This document shows positions 35,018 through 43,785 of a stretch of DNA of 64,000 nt, piece by piece. Source of the DNA: Nostocoides sp. (GTDB lineage: Bacteria > Actinomycetota > Actinomycetes > Actinomycetales > Dermatophilaceae). Every line of letters begins with the position of its first letter. Within the stretch, counting starts at the first letter, position 1. The stretch spans positions 124,001 to 188,000 of the forward strand of contig JADJEA010000025.1 of the NCBI GenBank assembly GCA_016702415.1, given 5' to 3'. Position numbers and translations under genes: made by a program. The notes under the pieces are model-generated. The model saw only the letters and a list, made by a program, of their open reading frames with translations, was not told the origin of the DNA and ran no database searches.

Positions 35018-36090
35018 GCGCGGCCGATCTCACCCTGTCGGGGACCGTCGTCAGGGGAGGCTTCACCCTCGACCTCGGCGTCACGTTGCGCGCCGGGGAG
35101 ATCGTCGCCGTCCTCGGTCCCAATGGCGCCGGGAAGACCACACTATTGCGCGCCATCGCCGGCCTCACGCCGCTGTCCTCGGGCCGCCTCACTCTCGGCA
35201 CCCGGGTGCTCGACGATCCCGGCGCACGGATCTGGCGATCCGCTCGGGAGCGCTCGGTGGGTGTGGTGTTCCAGGACTACCGCCTCTTCCCGCGCATGTC
35301 CTTGCGCGACAACGTCGCCTTCGGTCCCCGCGCTGCCGGCCGGTCCCGCCGCCAGGCCCGGACCATCGCGACCACCTGGCTGGATCGGATGGCGCTCGGC
35401 GATCTCGCCGACCGACGCCCCAAGGAGATCTCCGGTGGCCAAGCCCAGCGGGTCGCTCTCGCCCGCGCCCTCGCCGGCGACCCCGCCGTCCTCCTCCTCG
35501 ACGAACCCCTGGCCGCCCTCGACGCCGCTAGCCGCGCCGCCATCCGCGCCGACCTGCGGGCCCATCTGGCCGACTTCGCAGGTCCGGTCGCCCTTGTGAC
35601 CCACGATCCGCTCGACGCCCTCGTCCTCGCCCACCGGGTGCTGGTGCTCGACCGGGGGGCGCTGGTCCAGGAGGGCCCCCCGGTGACGATCGCTCGACGC
35701 CCAGCCACGGCCTGGGTCGCCCAGCTGTTCGGCCTCAACTTCTATCGCGGACGCGTCACCGGACCGGGCGGCCTGGTGAGCCTCGAGGAGGGCGGGCTGC
35801 TCCACGTCCGCCTCCACGACGACATCCACGACGGCGAGGTCGTCGTGTCCCTTCGTCCCAGCGCGATCACCGTTCATGTGGAGCCACCGACCGGCGCCTC
35901 CCCCCGCAATGTGTGGCCGGGTGTCATCCGCACCCTCGACCTGTATGCCGACCGCGTCCGCCTCGACGTCGACGGCACGCCGCCAGCCCGCGTGGACGTC
36001 ACCCCCGCCGCGGTCGCCGAACTCGGGCTCGCCGCAGGGACCCGCGTCTGGCTCAGCGCCAAGGCAACCGAGACGGACGCCTATCGCTGA
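35014..36090 (+). CDS. modC: Molybdate ABC transporter, ATPase
   Basis: A 358-residue ATP-binding subunit. Walker A is GPNGAGKTT near residue 35, the Q loop VVFQDYRLFPRMSLRDNV, the ABC signature ISGGQAQRVALARALAG near 142, Walker B VLLLDEPLAALD near 160 and the H loop VTHDPLDAL. The C-terminal part (about 235-358) is the oxyanion-binding TOBE domain typical of ModC. Last gene of the hth-mop/modABC operon. It should supply molybdate for the molybdoenzyme encoded 3-5 kb downstream. Confidence 0.92.
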   Translation: MSAADLTLSGTVVRGGFTLDLGVTLRAGEIVAVLGPNGAGKTTLLRAIAGLTPLSSGRLTLGTRVLDDPGARIWRSARERSVGVVFQDYRLFPRMSLRDNVAFGPRAAGRSRRQARTIATTWLDRMALGDLADRRPKEISGGQAQRVALARALAGDPAVLLLDEPLAALDAASRAAIRADLRAHLADFAGPVALVTHDPLDALVLAHRVLVLDRGALVQEGPPVTIARRPATAWVAQLFGLNFYRGRVTGPGGLVSLEEGGLLHVRLHDDIHDGEVVVSLRPSAITVHVEPPTGASPRNVWPGVIRTLDLYADRVRLDVDGTPPARVDVTPAAVAELGLAAGTRVWLSAKATETDAYR

Positions 36091-36253
36091 TGACGTCGCT
36101 CCCGTCGACACGGCCAGGTCCGCCGCGCCGGACCGACAGCGACACCAATGGGTATGCCGACCCCCTCCCCCGCACATCCGCCCAGGTCAGCGGCCCGCGG
36201 CCAGGCAGCCAGCAACAAAGGTGTAGCCGAGGGTCCGCGAACCGCCGCGCCGG

Positions 36254-38338
36254 TCAGGGGGTCATGAGCTCCCGGGCGAGAGCGTTGGGCATGTAGTCGT
36301 AGCGGACGAACTCCCGGGTGAAGGTGCCGGTGCCGTGCGAGACCGAGCGCAGGTCGATGGGGTAGCGGGCGAGTTCGTGCTGCGGGACCTCGGCGCGCAC
36401 CGTGGTGAAGCCGTCGGTCTCGCCCGGCTCGGTCCCATGGACCTGGCCACGCCGGCCGCGCAGGTCGGCCATGACGGCGCCGACATGGTCGTCCATGACT
36501 GTGACCGTGATGACGTCGATGGGCTCGAGCATCGACACGGTCGACTCGTTGGCGGCTTCGCGCAGGGCGAGGGAGGCGGCAGTCTGGAACGCCATGTCGG
36601 AGGAGTCGACGGAGTGGGCCTTGCCGTCATACAGCGTGACCCGGACGTCGACGCAGGGATAGCCGGCGAGGACGCCCTTCTCGAGCTGATTGCGCGCACC
36701 CTTCTCCACCGAGGGGATGAACTGGCGCGGCACGGCCCCACCGACGACCTTGTCGACGAACTCGATGCCGGCCCCGCGCTCAAGGGGCTCGATCTGGATC
36801 TTGACGACGGCGTACTGGCCATGGCCGCCGGACTGCTTGACCAGTCGGCCCTGGACGTCGCAGGCGCGAACGAAGGTCTCGCGCAACGAGGTCTTCATGG
36901 GTTCGGCCTCGACGTTGACGTTGTAACGGTCCTTGAGGCGGGCCAGGAGGTCGTCGACGTGGGCCGGACCGAGCGCCCACAGCACGAGTTGGTGCGTCTC
37001 GACGTTGTGCTCGAGCCGCATGGTGACATCCTCGGCAACCAGCCGCTGCAAGGCGGTCGCGAGTTTGTCCTCATCGGCCTTCGACGATGCGTGGATCGCG
37101 ACGGGCAGGAGCGGCTCGGGGAGCAGCCAGGGCTGGACGAGCGCCGGCCGCTCCGGGGTCGAGAGCGTGTCGGAGGTCTCGGCGTGGGCCACCTTGGTGA
37201 CCCAGACGAGTTCGCCGGCAATGGCTCCGGTCCGGGGCAGGGACTCCTCACCGGCGAGTGTCGAGACGTGCCCGACCCGGTCGGCGTCGGAATCGTGATC
37301 CTCGTGCCCGGCCATCGGACGGCCCGCGAAATGCTCGAGGTGGCCGGACACATGCAGCGCCTGATCGGGGGCCAGTGAACCGGAGAAGATGCGCACCAGG
37401 GACAGCCGGCCGATGTACTGGTCACTGGTGGTCCGGATCACCTCGGCGACGAGAGGGCCGGCGGGGTCGCACGTGATTGCGCCGAAGTCGCCGCCCTCAG
37501 GTGTCGTCACCTCGGGCATCCAGGAGTCGGCGGGTGACGGGAAGCCCGACTCGAACAGCCGCATCAGCTCGGACACCCCGACGCCGCTGGCCCAGTGGGT
37601 CGGCACGATCGGGAAGAACCGGGCGGTGGCGATGGCCAAGCGCAGGTCCTCGCGCAGCGCGTCGGCGTCGAGTTCCTCGCCACCGAGATAGCGATCGAGC
37701 ATCGTCTCGTCCTCGGACTCCTCGATGATCGCCTCGACGACCCCGCCGCGCAGGTCCTCGATCGTGTCGCTCTGGTCCTGATCCGGAGTCCCGGTGACCG
37801 TGCCGTCCGGGCCATGGACTTCGCGGCCAAGGAGGTCAAGGAGACCGGTGACCTTGTCACCTTCGAGGATGGGGACCTGCAATGGCTGGGCCTCGCCGAA
37901 CGCCTTGCGGCAGGCCTCGACGATGCTCGCGTAGTCGTCGCGCGTCTGCTCGAGCTTCGTCAGGGCGACGGCGCGCGGCATACCGACAGCGGCGCACTCG
38001 CGCCAGAGCATCCGGGTCGCCTCGTCCACGGACGCGCCGGCGGCAACGACGAAGAGGGCGGCATCGGCGGCGCGCAGCCCCGCGCGGACCTCACCGACGA
38101 AGTCCTGCGCTCCGGGGGTGTCGACGAGATTGACGAGAAGGTCGCCGTGACCGATCGCCGACATCCGCATCGATGTCGACGCACCGCCGTCGTCCTTGCG
38201 CCGGCCCGCCGCCTCACCGAAGACGAGCCGGTCGAAGAGGGTGCTCTTTCCGCCACCGCTCGGCCCCACCAGGACGACATTCCGGATCTGACCGGGGGAG
38301 GTCGGGACGGGGAGGGCGGCACCGGTGGGACGACTCAT
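36254..38338 (-). CDS. Elongation factor G-like protein EF-G2
   Basis: A 694-residue EF-G paralog. The five EF-G domains can be followed: a GTPase domain with P-loop VGPSGGGKSTLFDRLV, switch DTPGAQDFVGEV, domain II (GRLSLVRIFSGSLAPDQALH), domain IV (VRACDVQGRLVKQSGGHGQY, VGGAVPRQFIPSVEKGA) and domain V (EPIDVITVTVMDDHVGAVMA). Two GTPase motifs differ from true EF-G: the P-loop is not AHxDxGKTT, and the NKxD motif reads TKLE. Such EF-G2 proteins are common in actinobacteria and not essential; their role is unclear, possibly stress-related translation or none. I start at MSRPTGAALP, where homology begins. Confidence 0.85.
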   Translation of the reverse strand: MSRPTGAALPVPTSPGQIRNVVLVGPSGGGKSTLFDRLVFGEAAGRRKDDGGASTSMRMSAIGHGDLLVNLVDTPGAQDFVGEVRAGLRAADAALFVVAAGASVDEATRMLWRECAAVGMPRAVALTKLEQTRDDYASIVEACRKAFGEAQPLQVPILEGDKVTGLLDLLGREVHGPDGTVTGTPDQDQSDTIEDLRGGVVEAIIEESEDETMLDRYLGGEELDADALREDLRLAIATARFFPIVPTHWASGVGVSELMRLFESGFPSPADSWMPEVTTPEGGDFGAITCDPAGPLVAEVIRTTSDQYIGRLSLVRIFSGSLAPDQALHVSGHLEHFAGRPMAGHEDHDSDADRVGHVSTLAGEESLPRTGAIAGELVWVTKVAHAETSDTLSTPERPALVQPWLLPEPLLPVAIHASSKADEDKLATALQRLVAEDVTMRLEHNVETHQLVLWALGPAHVDDLLARLKDRYNVNVEAEPMKTSLRETFVRACDVQGRLVKQSGGHGQYAVVKIQIEPLERGAGIEFVDKVVGGAVPRQFIPSVEKGARNQLEKGVLAGYPCVDVRVTLYDGKAHSVDSSDMAFQTAASLALREAANESTVSMLEPIDVITVTVMDDHVGAVMADLRGRRGQVHGTEPGETDGFTTVRAEVPQHELARYPIDLRSVSHGTGTFTREFVRYDYMPNALARELMTP

Positions 38339-38493
38339 GCGGTCCACCTTAACTACTCTCCTGCCGCCTGCGTGGTATGGCCCGATGAGGTCCAAGCTCG
38401 GCTCCCCCAGGCCCCTTCACCCGGCTGCCCCCGGCCCCTCGACGCCGCCCCATCCCACCCCCGAGGAGCGGCAGCGTGTGAGATCGTGTGCCC

Positions 38494-38784
38494 ATGGGCA
38501 ATATGGTCTGGCGCGTGCTCGGCACGGGAGCAGCGGTCGTGGCCGGGATCGTCGCAAACAAGTCGGTCACCACGATCTGGCAGAAGGCGGGCAAGGACAG
38601 CACCGTCGACCCGCAGAACCCGCACACCCCGGTCGGTGAGGCGCTCGCGCTGGCGGTCCTCAGCGCCGCGGCAGCCGCCATGGCCCGGACGTTGTTCACG
38701 CGCAAGGCCGCCGCCTACTACGAGCAGTCGGCCGGGCATCTGCCTCAGCCGCTCTTGGACAAGGAGCAGGCCCGCCAGGCCTGA
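38494..38784 (+). CDS. DUF4235 membrane protein
   Basis: A 96-residue protein of the DUF4235 family, widespread in actinobacteria. It has two probable membrane helices (VLGTGAAVVAGIVANKSV near residues 8-25 and ALALAVLSAAAAAMARTL near 50-67), with the characteristic TIWQKAGKDSTVDPQNPHTP between them. Function unknown. It diverges from EF-G2 and converges with the molybdoenzyme. I start it at the ATG at 38494; an in-frame GTG two codons earlier is possible. Confidence 0.8.
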   Translation: MGNMVWRVLGTGAAVVAGIVANKSVTTIWQKAGKDSTVDPQNPHTPVGEALALAVLSAAAAAMARTLFTRKAAAYYEQSAGHLPQPLLDKEQARQA

Positions 38785-38807
38785 TCAACCCGGCCGGCGG
38801 GTGAAAC

Positions 38808-41141
38808 TCATCCCCGCCCCCAGCCAGCCTCACACGAGGCGCAACGACACCCTTTCCCCACCGGCGTCAGGCGCGCGGGGACGAACTTGTGCCAGGGGGT
38901 CCCGGCATACGGATCACGGTCCTCGGTCCGCGTGAGGGCATTGGGGGCGACACCCGTCACGACCCGCTCCCCGTCCTCCAGATGATCCAGACCGAAGCCG
39001 TTGGGGAGAGCGATGTGCCCATCCTGGCGCCCGTCGTCGATGCTCACCCGTGTGGTCGCCGACCCCGCCGGAGTCTCCAGGACGACCTCGTCTCCGGGCG
39101 CAAGGCCGAGCTTGTCCGCGTCATTCGGCGAGATCCGCAACGGGCCGTCCTCCTCGCGGCGGCGCCACTCGGGATCGCGGATGATCGTGTTCGCGGTGAA
39201 CGCCCGCCGCTCGCCGGCGGAGAGGACGAAGGGCCACTCTTCCGTGGGTCCAGGCGGCGCGGTGGTCGCCAAGGCGCGGACATCGCCGAGCAGTTCCGGT
39301 ATGCCGAGGTGCACCTTGCCGTCATCGGTCCGGATCCGACTCCACACCGCCGCCTCCGGGTCGGCCGAGTCGTCGGCGAAGACCACCCCGGTGGGACCGG
39401 CGAGGATCGCGTCGAAGAGCGCGTCACCAGACGAATGCCCGGCCGCGGCAACGGATCTCGGGTTCGCCCGCAGGGCGAGTTGCGACGCTCCCCAGAGCAG
39501 GGCCGCGCTCGCCAGTCCGTCGGGGAGGGTGGGGCCGAGCGCGCGGTAGAGCAGGACCGGAGCGAGCGCCGCCAGCGTCGGGTCGGCCATGGTCGCCATC
39601 AGGAAGGCAGCGGCGAACTGGGGCCGTCCCTGCCGCGCCGCCTCGGCGAGCCGGACCACCACATCGGAGTCGAGCACTCCCGACGCCTCGACCAGCCGGG
39701 CATGGATCTCGGCCTCCTCCAAGGGCCCGTCAGGGGCCGCCAGCACCGGCGGTCGCAGGTGAAAGACGTTGTGCGGGAACTCGAAGTTGAAGAAGGTCGC
39801 CTCGGGCTTCTCGAACTGCGTGGGCGCCGGGAGGACATAGTCCGCCACTCGCGCGGTCTCGGTCATCGCGACATCGATGACGACGAGGAGGTCGAGCGCG
39901 CTCAACGCCTCGCTCATCCGGCGCGAGTCGGCCAGGCTGTGCGCCGGGTTGGCCGACTCCACCACCATGGCCCGGAAGCGCTTGGGATGATCGGCGAGGA
40001 TTTCGTCCGGGATGGCATTGCATGGGACCAGCCCGGCCAGCACCGGCGCACCGGTGACCGGGGTGACGATCGCGTCGAGAGAGTTGTCCTTGCGCGCGGT
40101 GGCGAGGGGAACCAGCGATGCGGGGACATACGCGGTCCCCGGCCTCGCGAGATTGCCGGTCAGCAGCCAGAGGAGCTTCTCCAGATAGCTGACCAGCGTC
40201 GAGTGGTGGTTCATCTGCACGCCCAGGTCCTCGAAGACGGCGACGCTCGCGGCGGCGGCGATGCGGCATACGGTCTCGCGGACAAGGGTTTCGGGGACGC
40301 CGGCGATGTCGCAATAGGCGCCGACGTCGACGCCGCCGAACGTCTCCCGGATCGCCTCGAGGCCGACGGCGTGCGCGGCCAGCCACGCCTCATCCGTCAA
40401 CCCGTCCTGGACGAGGATGGCGACCATCGCGGCCAATAGCCACGCATCCCGGCCGGGCCGCACCGCCAGGTGGACGTCGGCGATCTCGGCGGTCTCGGTG
40501 CGCCGCGGGTCGATGACGACGAGGGTGCGGGCCGGGTCGCGGGAGATCTCGCGCAGGACCGTTCGCGCGTGCGGGAACCCGTGCGACTGCCAGGGGTTCT
40601 TTCCGAGGAACACGGCGACCTCCGCGTGGGCGAGATCGCTGCGCACTACCGCGGCACCGAGGAGGTTCGCGTTCACCCAGAACTCACCGGTCTTTTCCTG
40701 GGCGAGAGCGCTGGACCGAAACCGCATGCCGTATGCCGCGAGGGTCGCCCGGGCGTATCCCCCACCGAGGTGATTCCCCTGCCCGCCGCCGCCGTAGTAG
40801 AGGATGCTCTCGCCCCCGTGGCTGGCGCCGATCTCCTTCAGCCGCGCGGAAATCTCCCCGATGGCGACCTCCCAGGACACCTCCTCGAAGGTCCCGTCGT
40901 CGCGACGGCGCTGCGGCCGAAGGACGCGTTCGGCTCGGCCGTTTTGATAGCGATCCAATCTCAGGGCCTTCTCACACGTATAGCCCCGCGACCCCGGATG
41001 GCGCTTGTCGCCGCGGATCTTGACGAGGTCGCGGCCCGCGGGCCCCCCAAGCGTGACCTCCACCCCGCAATTGCACTCGCAGAGGATGCAGGCGGTGGGC
41101 CGCCACGCGGATGCCGTAGGTGGCGCGGGACTCGTCGTCAT
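38808..41141 (-). CDS. Molybdopterin oxidoreductase, formate-dehydrogenase-like
   Basis: A 777-residue enzyme of the DMSO-reductase/formate dehydrogenase superfamily holding a bis-MGD molybdenum (or tungsten) cofactor. The N-terminal 4Fe-4S set is CILCECNCGVEV near residue 18 with YTCEKALRLDRYQNG near 54; cofactor-binding stretches include YYGGGGQGNHLGG, VFLGKNPWQSHGFP and VVIDPRRTETAEIADVHLAV; the C-terminal MGD-binding domain (RISPNDADKLGLAPGDEVVL) is complete. The far C terminus has three extra cysteines (CRCASC) that may bind a metal. It begins 40 bases after hutI on the same strand, so it may be transcribed with the hut genes. Formate is the likely but unproven substrate. Confidence 0.82.
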   Translation of the reverse strand: MTTSPAPPTASAWRPTACILCECNCGVEVTLGGPAGRDLVKIRGDKRHPGSRGYTCEKALRLDRYQNGRAERVLRPQRRRDDGTFEEVSWEVAIGEISARLKEIGASHGGESILYYGGGGQGNHLGGGYARATLAAYGMRFRSSALAQEKTGEFWVNANLLGAAVVRSDLAHAEVAVFLGKNPWQSHGFPHARTVLREISRDPARTLVVIDPRRTETAEIADVHLAVRPGRDAWLLAAMVAILVQDGLTDEAWLAAHAVGLEAIRETFGGVDVGAYCDIAGVPETLVRETVCRIAAAASVAVFEDLGVQMNHHSTLVSYLEKLLWLLTGNLARPGTAYVPASLVPLATARKDNSLDAIVTPVTGAPVLAGLVPCNAIPDEILADHPKRFRAMVVESANPAHSLADSRRMSEALSALDLLVVIDVAMTETARVADYVLPAPTQFEKPEATFFNFEFPHNVFHLRPPVLAAPDGPLEEAEIHARLVEASGVLDSDVVVRLAEAARQGRPQFAAAFLMATMADPTLAALAPVLLYRALGPTLPDGLASAALLWGASQLALRANPRSVAAAGHSSGDALFDAILAGPTGVVFADDSADPEAAVWSRIRTDDGKVHLGIPELLGDVRALATTAPPGPTEEWPFVLSAGERRAFTANTIIRDPEWRRREEDGPLRISPNDADKLGLAPGDEVVLETPAGSATTRVSIDDGRQDGHIALPNGFGLDHLEDGERVVTGVAPNALTRTEDRDPYAGTPWHKFVPARLTPVGKGCRCASCEAGWGRG

Positions 41142-41180
41142 GGAGACGAATCCTGCCAGCCGCAGGTGAGTTCCCGCCGG

Positions 41181-42452
41181 TCAACCCCACAGAGGCGCGG
41201 CGAGGGGGACGCCGGGCCGATACGCGAGGTGGAGATGACTCGGGGCGTCGAGGACCGTCAGTCGCGCGGGCAATCCGACCGAGATCCGGCCGATATCGCT
41301 GCGCCGCAATGAGGTCGCCGCGCCGACCGTGGCCGCGAGCAACGCCTCGGCCGGGGACATCCGCAGCTCGCGGACGGCCAGCGCGATGACGAATGGCATC
41401 GACGAGGTGAAGCATGTCCCCGGATTGCAGTCGGTCGCCAGCGCGACCGTCGCCCCCGAGTCGAGGAGTCTGCGGGCGTCCGGATAGGGCATCCGGGTCG
41501 AGAACTCCACTCCGGGAAGGAGAGTCGCCACCGTGTCGGACCCGGCCAATGCGGCAACATCGGCGTCATCGAGGAAGGTGCAGTGGTCGACGCTCGCGGC
41601 ACCGAGGTCGACGGCGAGCCGGACGCCGGGCCCATGGCTGAGCTGGTTGCCGTGGACCCGCGGGAGAAGCCCCGCGCGCACGCCCGCCTCGAGGATGACT
41701 CGGGCCTCGTCGGCATCGAAGGCATGCGGGGACGCGGGCTCACAGAAGACGTCGATCCACCGGGCCAGCGGCGCGCAGGCGGCGAGCATCGCACCGGCGA
41801 CGAGATCGACATACGCCGCTCTGTCGGAACGAAACTCGGCCGGCACGACGTGGCCGCCCAGAAAGGTCGTCTCGTCGGTCACCTCCCGGGCAAGGGCGAG
41901 GAGGCGGGTCTCGGTGGCGATGTCGAGCCCGTAGCCGGACTTGATTTCGACCGTCGCGCTCCCCTGCGCCCGAAGCTCGGCGACTCGCGCCGCCAGCAGG
42001 GTGCGCAACTCGTCGTCGGTGGCGCACCGGGTGGCCCCGACGGTCGTGGCGATCCCGCCCCCGTCGTACCTCTCCCCGGTCATCCGCGCGGCGAACTCCG
42101 CCGACCGGTCCCCGGCGAAGACGAGATGGGTGTGCGAGTCGACGAAGGCGGGGATCACCGCTCGCCCACCCACGGACACCCGGCGATCGACCGCGGGGGC
42201 CTGCCCGCTGGGCCCGATCCACCGGACGACGCCGCCGTCGATGACCACCGCCGCCCCATGCCGTATGCCGAGTGCCTCCTCCGCGCTTCCCTCCGGTCCC
42301 GTGCTCCCCTCCGCTCCCGCGCTCCCCTCCGCTCCCGCGCAGGTCACCAGCTCGCCGATGTCGTCGACCAGGACCGCACCCCCGGCCAACTCACCCTCAA
42401 CCGGCGCGCCCGCCGTCGACGGACCCCCCGACCCCGTTGGCCCCAGACTCAT
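41181..42452 (-). CDS. hutI: Imidazolonepropionase
   Basis: An amidohydrolase of about 423 residues that opens imidazolone-5-propionate to formiminoglutamate, step 3 of histidine breakdown. Metal ligands are visible in FVDSHTHLVFAGDRS near residue 95; TVEIKSGYGLDIATE, GHVVPAEFR and CNPGTCFTSSMPF are family motifs. The N-terminal domain carries an unusual low-complexity insertion (repeats of GAEGS/GPEGS). I start at the ATG at 42452, 10 bases after the hutF stop; an ATG at 42482 overlapping hutF is the alternative. The order hutF then hutI supports the assignment. Confidence 0.88.
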   Translation of the reverse strand: MSLGPTGSGGPSTAGAPVEGELAGGAVLVDDIGELVTCAGAEGSAGAEGSTGPEGSAEEALGIRHGAAVVIDGGVVRWIGPSGQAPAVDRRVSVGGRAVIPAFVDSHTHLVFAGDRSAEFAARMTGERYDGGGIATTVGATRCATDDELRTLLAARVAELRAQGSATVEIKSGYGLDIATETRLLALAREVTDETTFLGGHVVPAEFRSDRAAYVDLVAGAMLAACAPLARWIDVFCEPASPHAFDADEARVILEAGVRAGLLPRVHGNQLSHGPGVRLAVDLGAASVDHCTFLDDADVAALAGSDTVATLLPGVEFSTRMPYPDARRLLDSGATVALATDCNPGTCFTSSMPFVIALAVRELRMSPAEALLAATVGAATSLRRSDIGRISVGLPARLTVLDAPSHLHLAYRPGVPLAAPLWG

Positions 42453-42462
42453 GAGTCGTGGG

Positions 42463-43785
42463 TCACGATCGCCGGATCTCATCGAACGCGTCGGCGAGGA
42501 GGTGACCGGCGTCGCCGAGGCGGTGGTGGCCGTCGGCGGCGATCAGTTCGCCCGCGACGACGGTGGCGGCAATGTCGGAGGAGGTCGCGGCATACCCGAT
42601 CTGATAAGGACGGGCACCCGCGGTGCGCGGCGAATCCCGTTTCACGACAACGAAGTCCGCGAGTGCGCCGACCTCGACCCGGCCCCCCTCGGGCCAGCCG
42701 AGCGCGCGATACCCATGGGCCGTCCCGATCGAATAGAGCTGCGGGATGGTGAACCGGCCGCGTTCGCCGGTGATCAGGCGCTCGTGCATCTCCAGCCCGC
42801 GCAATTCCTCGAACGGATCGACCATCGCGTGCTGGTCGGAGCCGATGCACAAAGAGACCCCCGCGTCGGCGAGCGCCCGGGACGGCCCGATGCCGTCGGC
42901 GAGGTCGCGTTCGGTCGTGGGGCAGATGCAGGCCGACGCCCCGGCCCGGCCGAGCAGCCGGATGTCGACATCGTCGACGTGTGTGGCGTGGACCGCGGTG
43001 AAGCGCGGCCCGAGCAGGCCGGCCTCGGCGAAAACCTGTGTCGGGCTGCGTCCGTAGTGGAGTTCGCACGCGGCGTTCTCGGCGAGTTGCTCGCTGACGT
43101 GGGCGTGGACGGGGCGCGAGCCGACGACCGACGCGAAGTCGTGCAGCGCCTCCCGCGGCACGGCCCGAACGGAGTGCGCGGCGGCGCCGATGCGGATGGT
43201 CGCCTCGTCCCGCATCTGCGCGACCCGGTCGATCCACCGCGACACGTGACCGTCGCTGAAGCGCCGCTGCACCGGATCGAGGTCGAAGTGACCCCCTCCG
43301 GAGAGTCCGCCCTGGAGATAGCACGTGTCGAGCAGCGTCATCCGGATTCCGGCCTCGCGGGCCGCCGACATCAGGGCGTGCCCCATGGCGTTGGGGTCGG
43401 CATACGGCCGCCCATCGACGTCGTGGTGGAGATAGTGGAACTCCCCGACGACGGTGTAGCCGGCGCAGACCATCTCGACGAATACTGCTCGCGCAAGCCG
43501 GAAATAGGTCTCGGGGGTCAGGACCCGGGCGAGGGCGTACATCTGCTCGCGCCAGGTCCAGAAGTCCCCGATCCCGCCATGGGTGCGCGCCCGCAGACCG
43601 CGATGGAAGGCGTGGCTGTGGCCGTTGGCGAGACCGGCTCCGAGGACCCCGTCGAGGCGGATGTCGTCCTGGCCGGGCGTCGCTTTGGGCGTCACCGCGG
43701 TGATGATTCCGTCGTCGACCTCGATGCGGACCCGGTTGGCGGCACCGGTCGGCAGGATCGCCGTCGGCACCCAGTAGGTCCTCAT
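42463..43785 (-). CDS. hutF: Formimidoylglutamate deiminase
   Basis: A 440-residue amidohydrolase that deaminates N-formimino-L-glutamate to N-formylglutamate, step 4 of the five-step hut route. Metal-site sequence GLANGHSHAFHRGLRARTHG near residue 50, VVGEFHYLHHDVDGRPYAD, HAHVSEQLAEN and CIGSDQHAMVDPFEELR are typical of HutF. The ATG overlaps the upstream amidohydrolase stop by 4 bases. Presence of HutF means this organism uses the two-step deiminase route rather than direct HutG/HutE cleavage. Confidence 0.88.
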   Translation of the reverse strand: MRTYWVPTAILPTGAANRVRIEVDDGIITAVTPKATPGQDDIRLDGVLGAGLANGHSHAFHRGLRARTHGGIGDFWTWREQMYALARVLTPETYFRLARAVFVEMVCAGYTVVGEFHYLHHDVDGRPYADPNAMGHALMSAAREAGIRMTLLDTCYLQGGLSGGGHFDLDPVQRRFSDGHVSRWIDRVAQMRDEATIRIGAAAHSVRAVPREALHDFASVVGSRPVHAHVSEQLAENAACELHYGRSPTQVFAEAGLLGPRFTAVHATHVDDVDIRLLGRAGASACICPTTERDLADGIGPSRALADAGVSLCIGSDQHAMVDPFEELRGLEMHERLITGERGRFTIPQLYSIGTAHGYRALGWPEGGRVEVGALADFVVVKRDSPRTAGARPYQIGYAATSSDIAATVVAGELIAADGHHRLGDAGHLLADAFDEIRRS

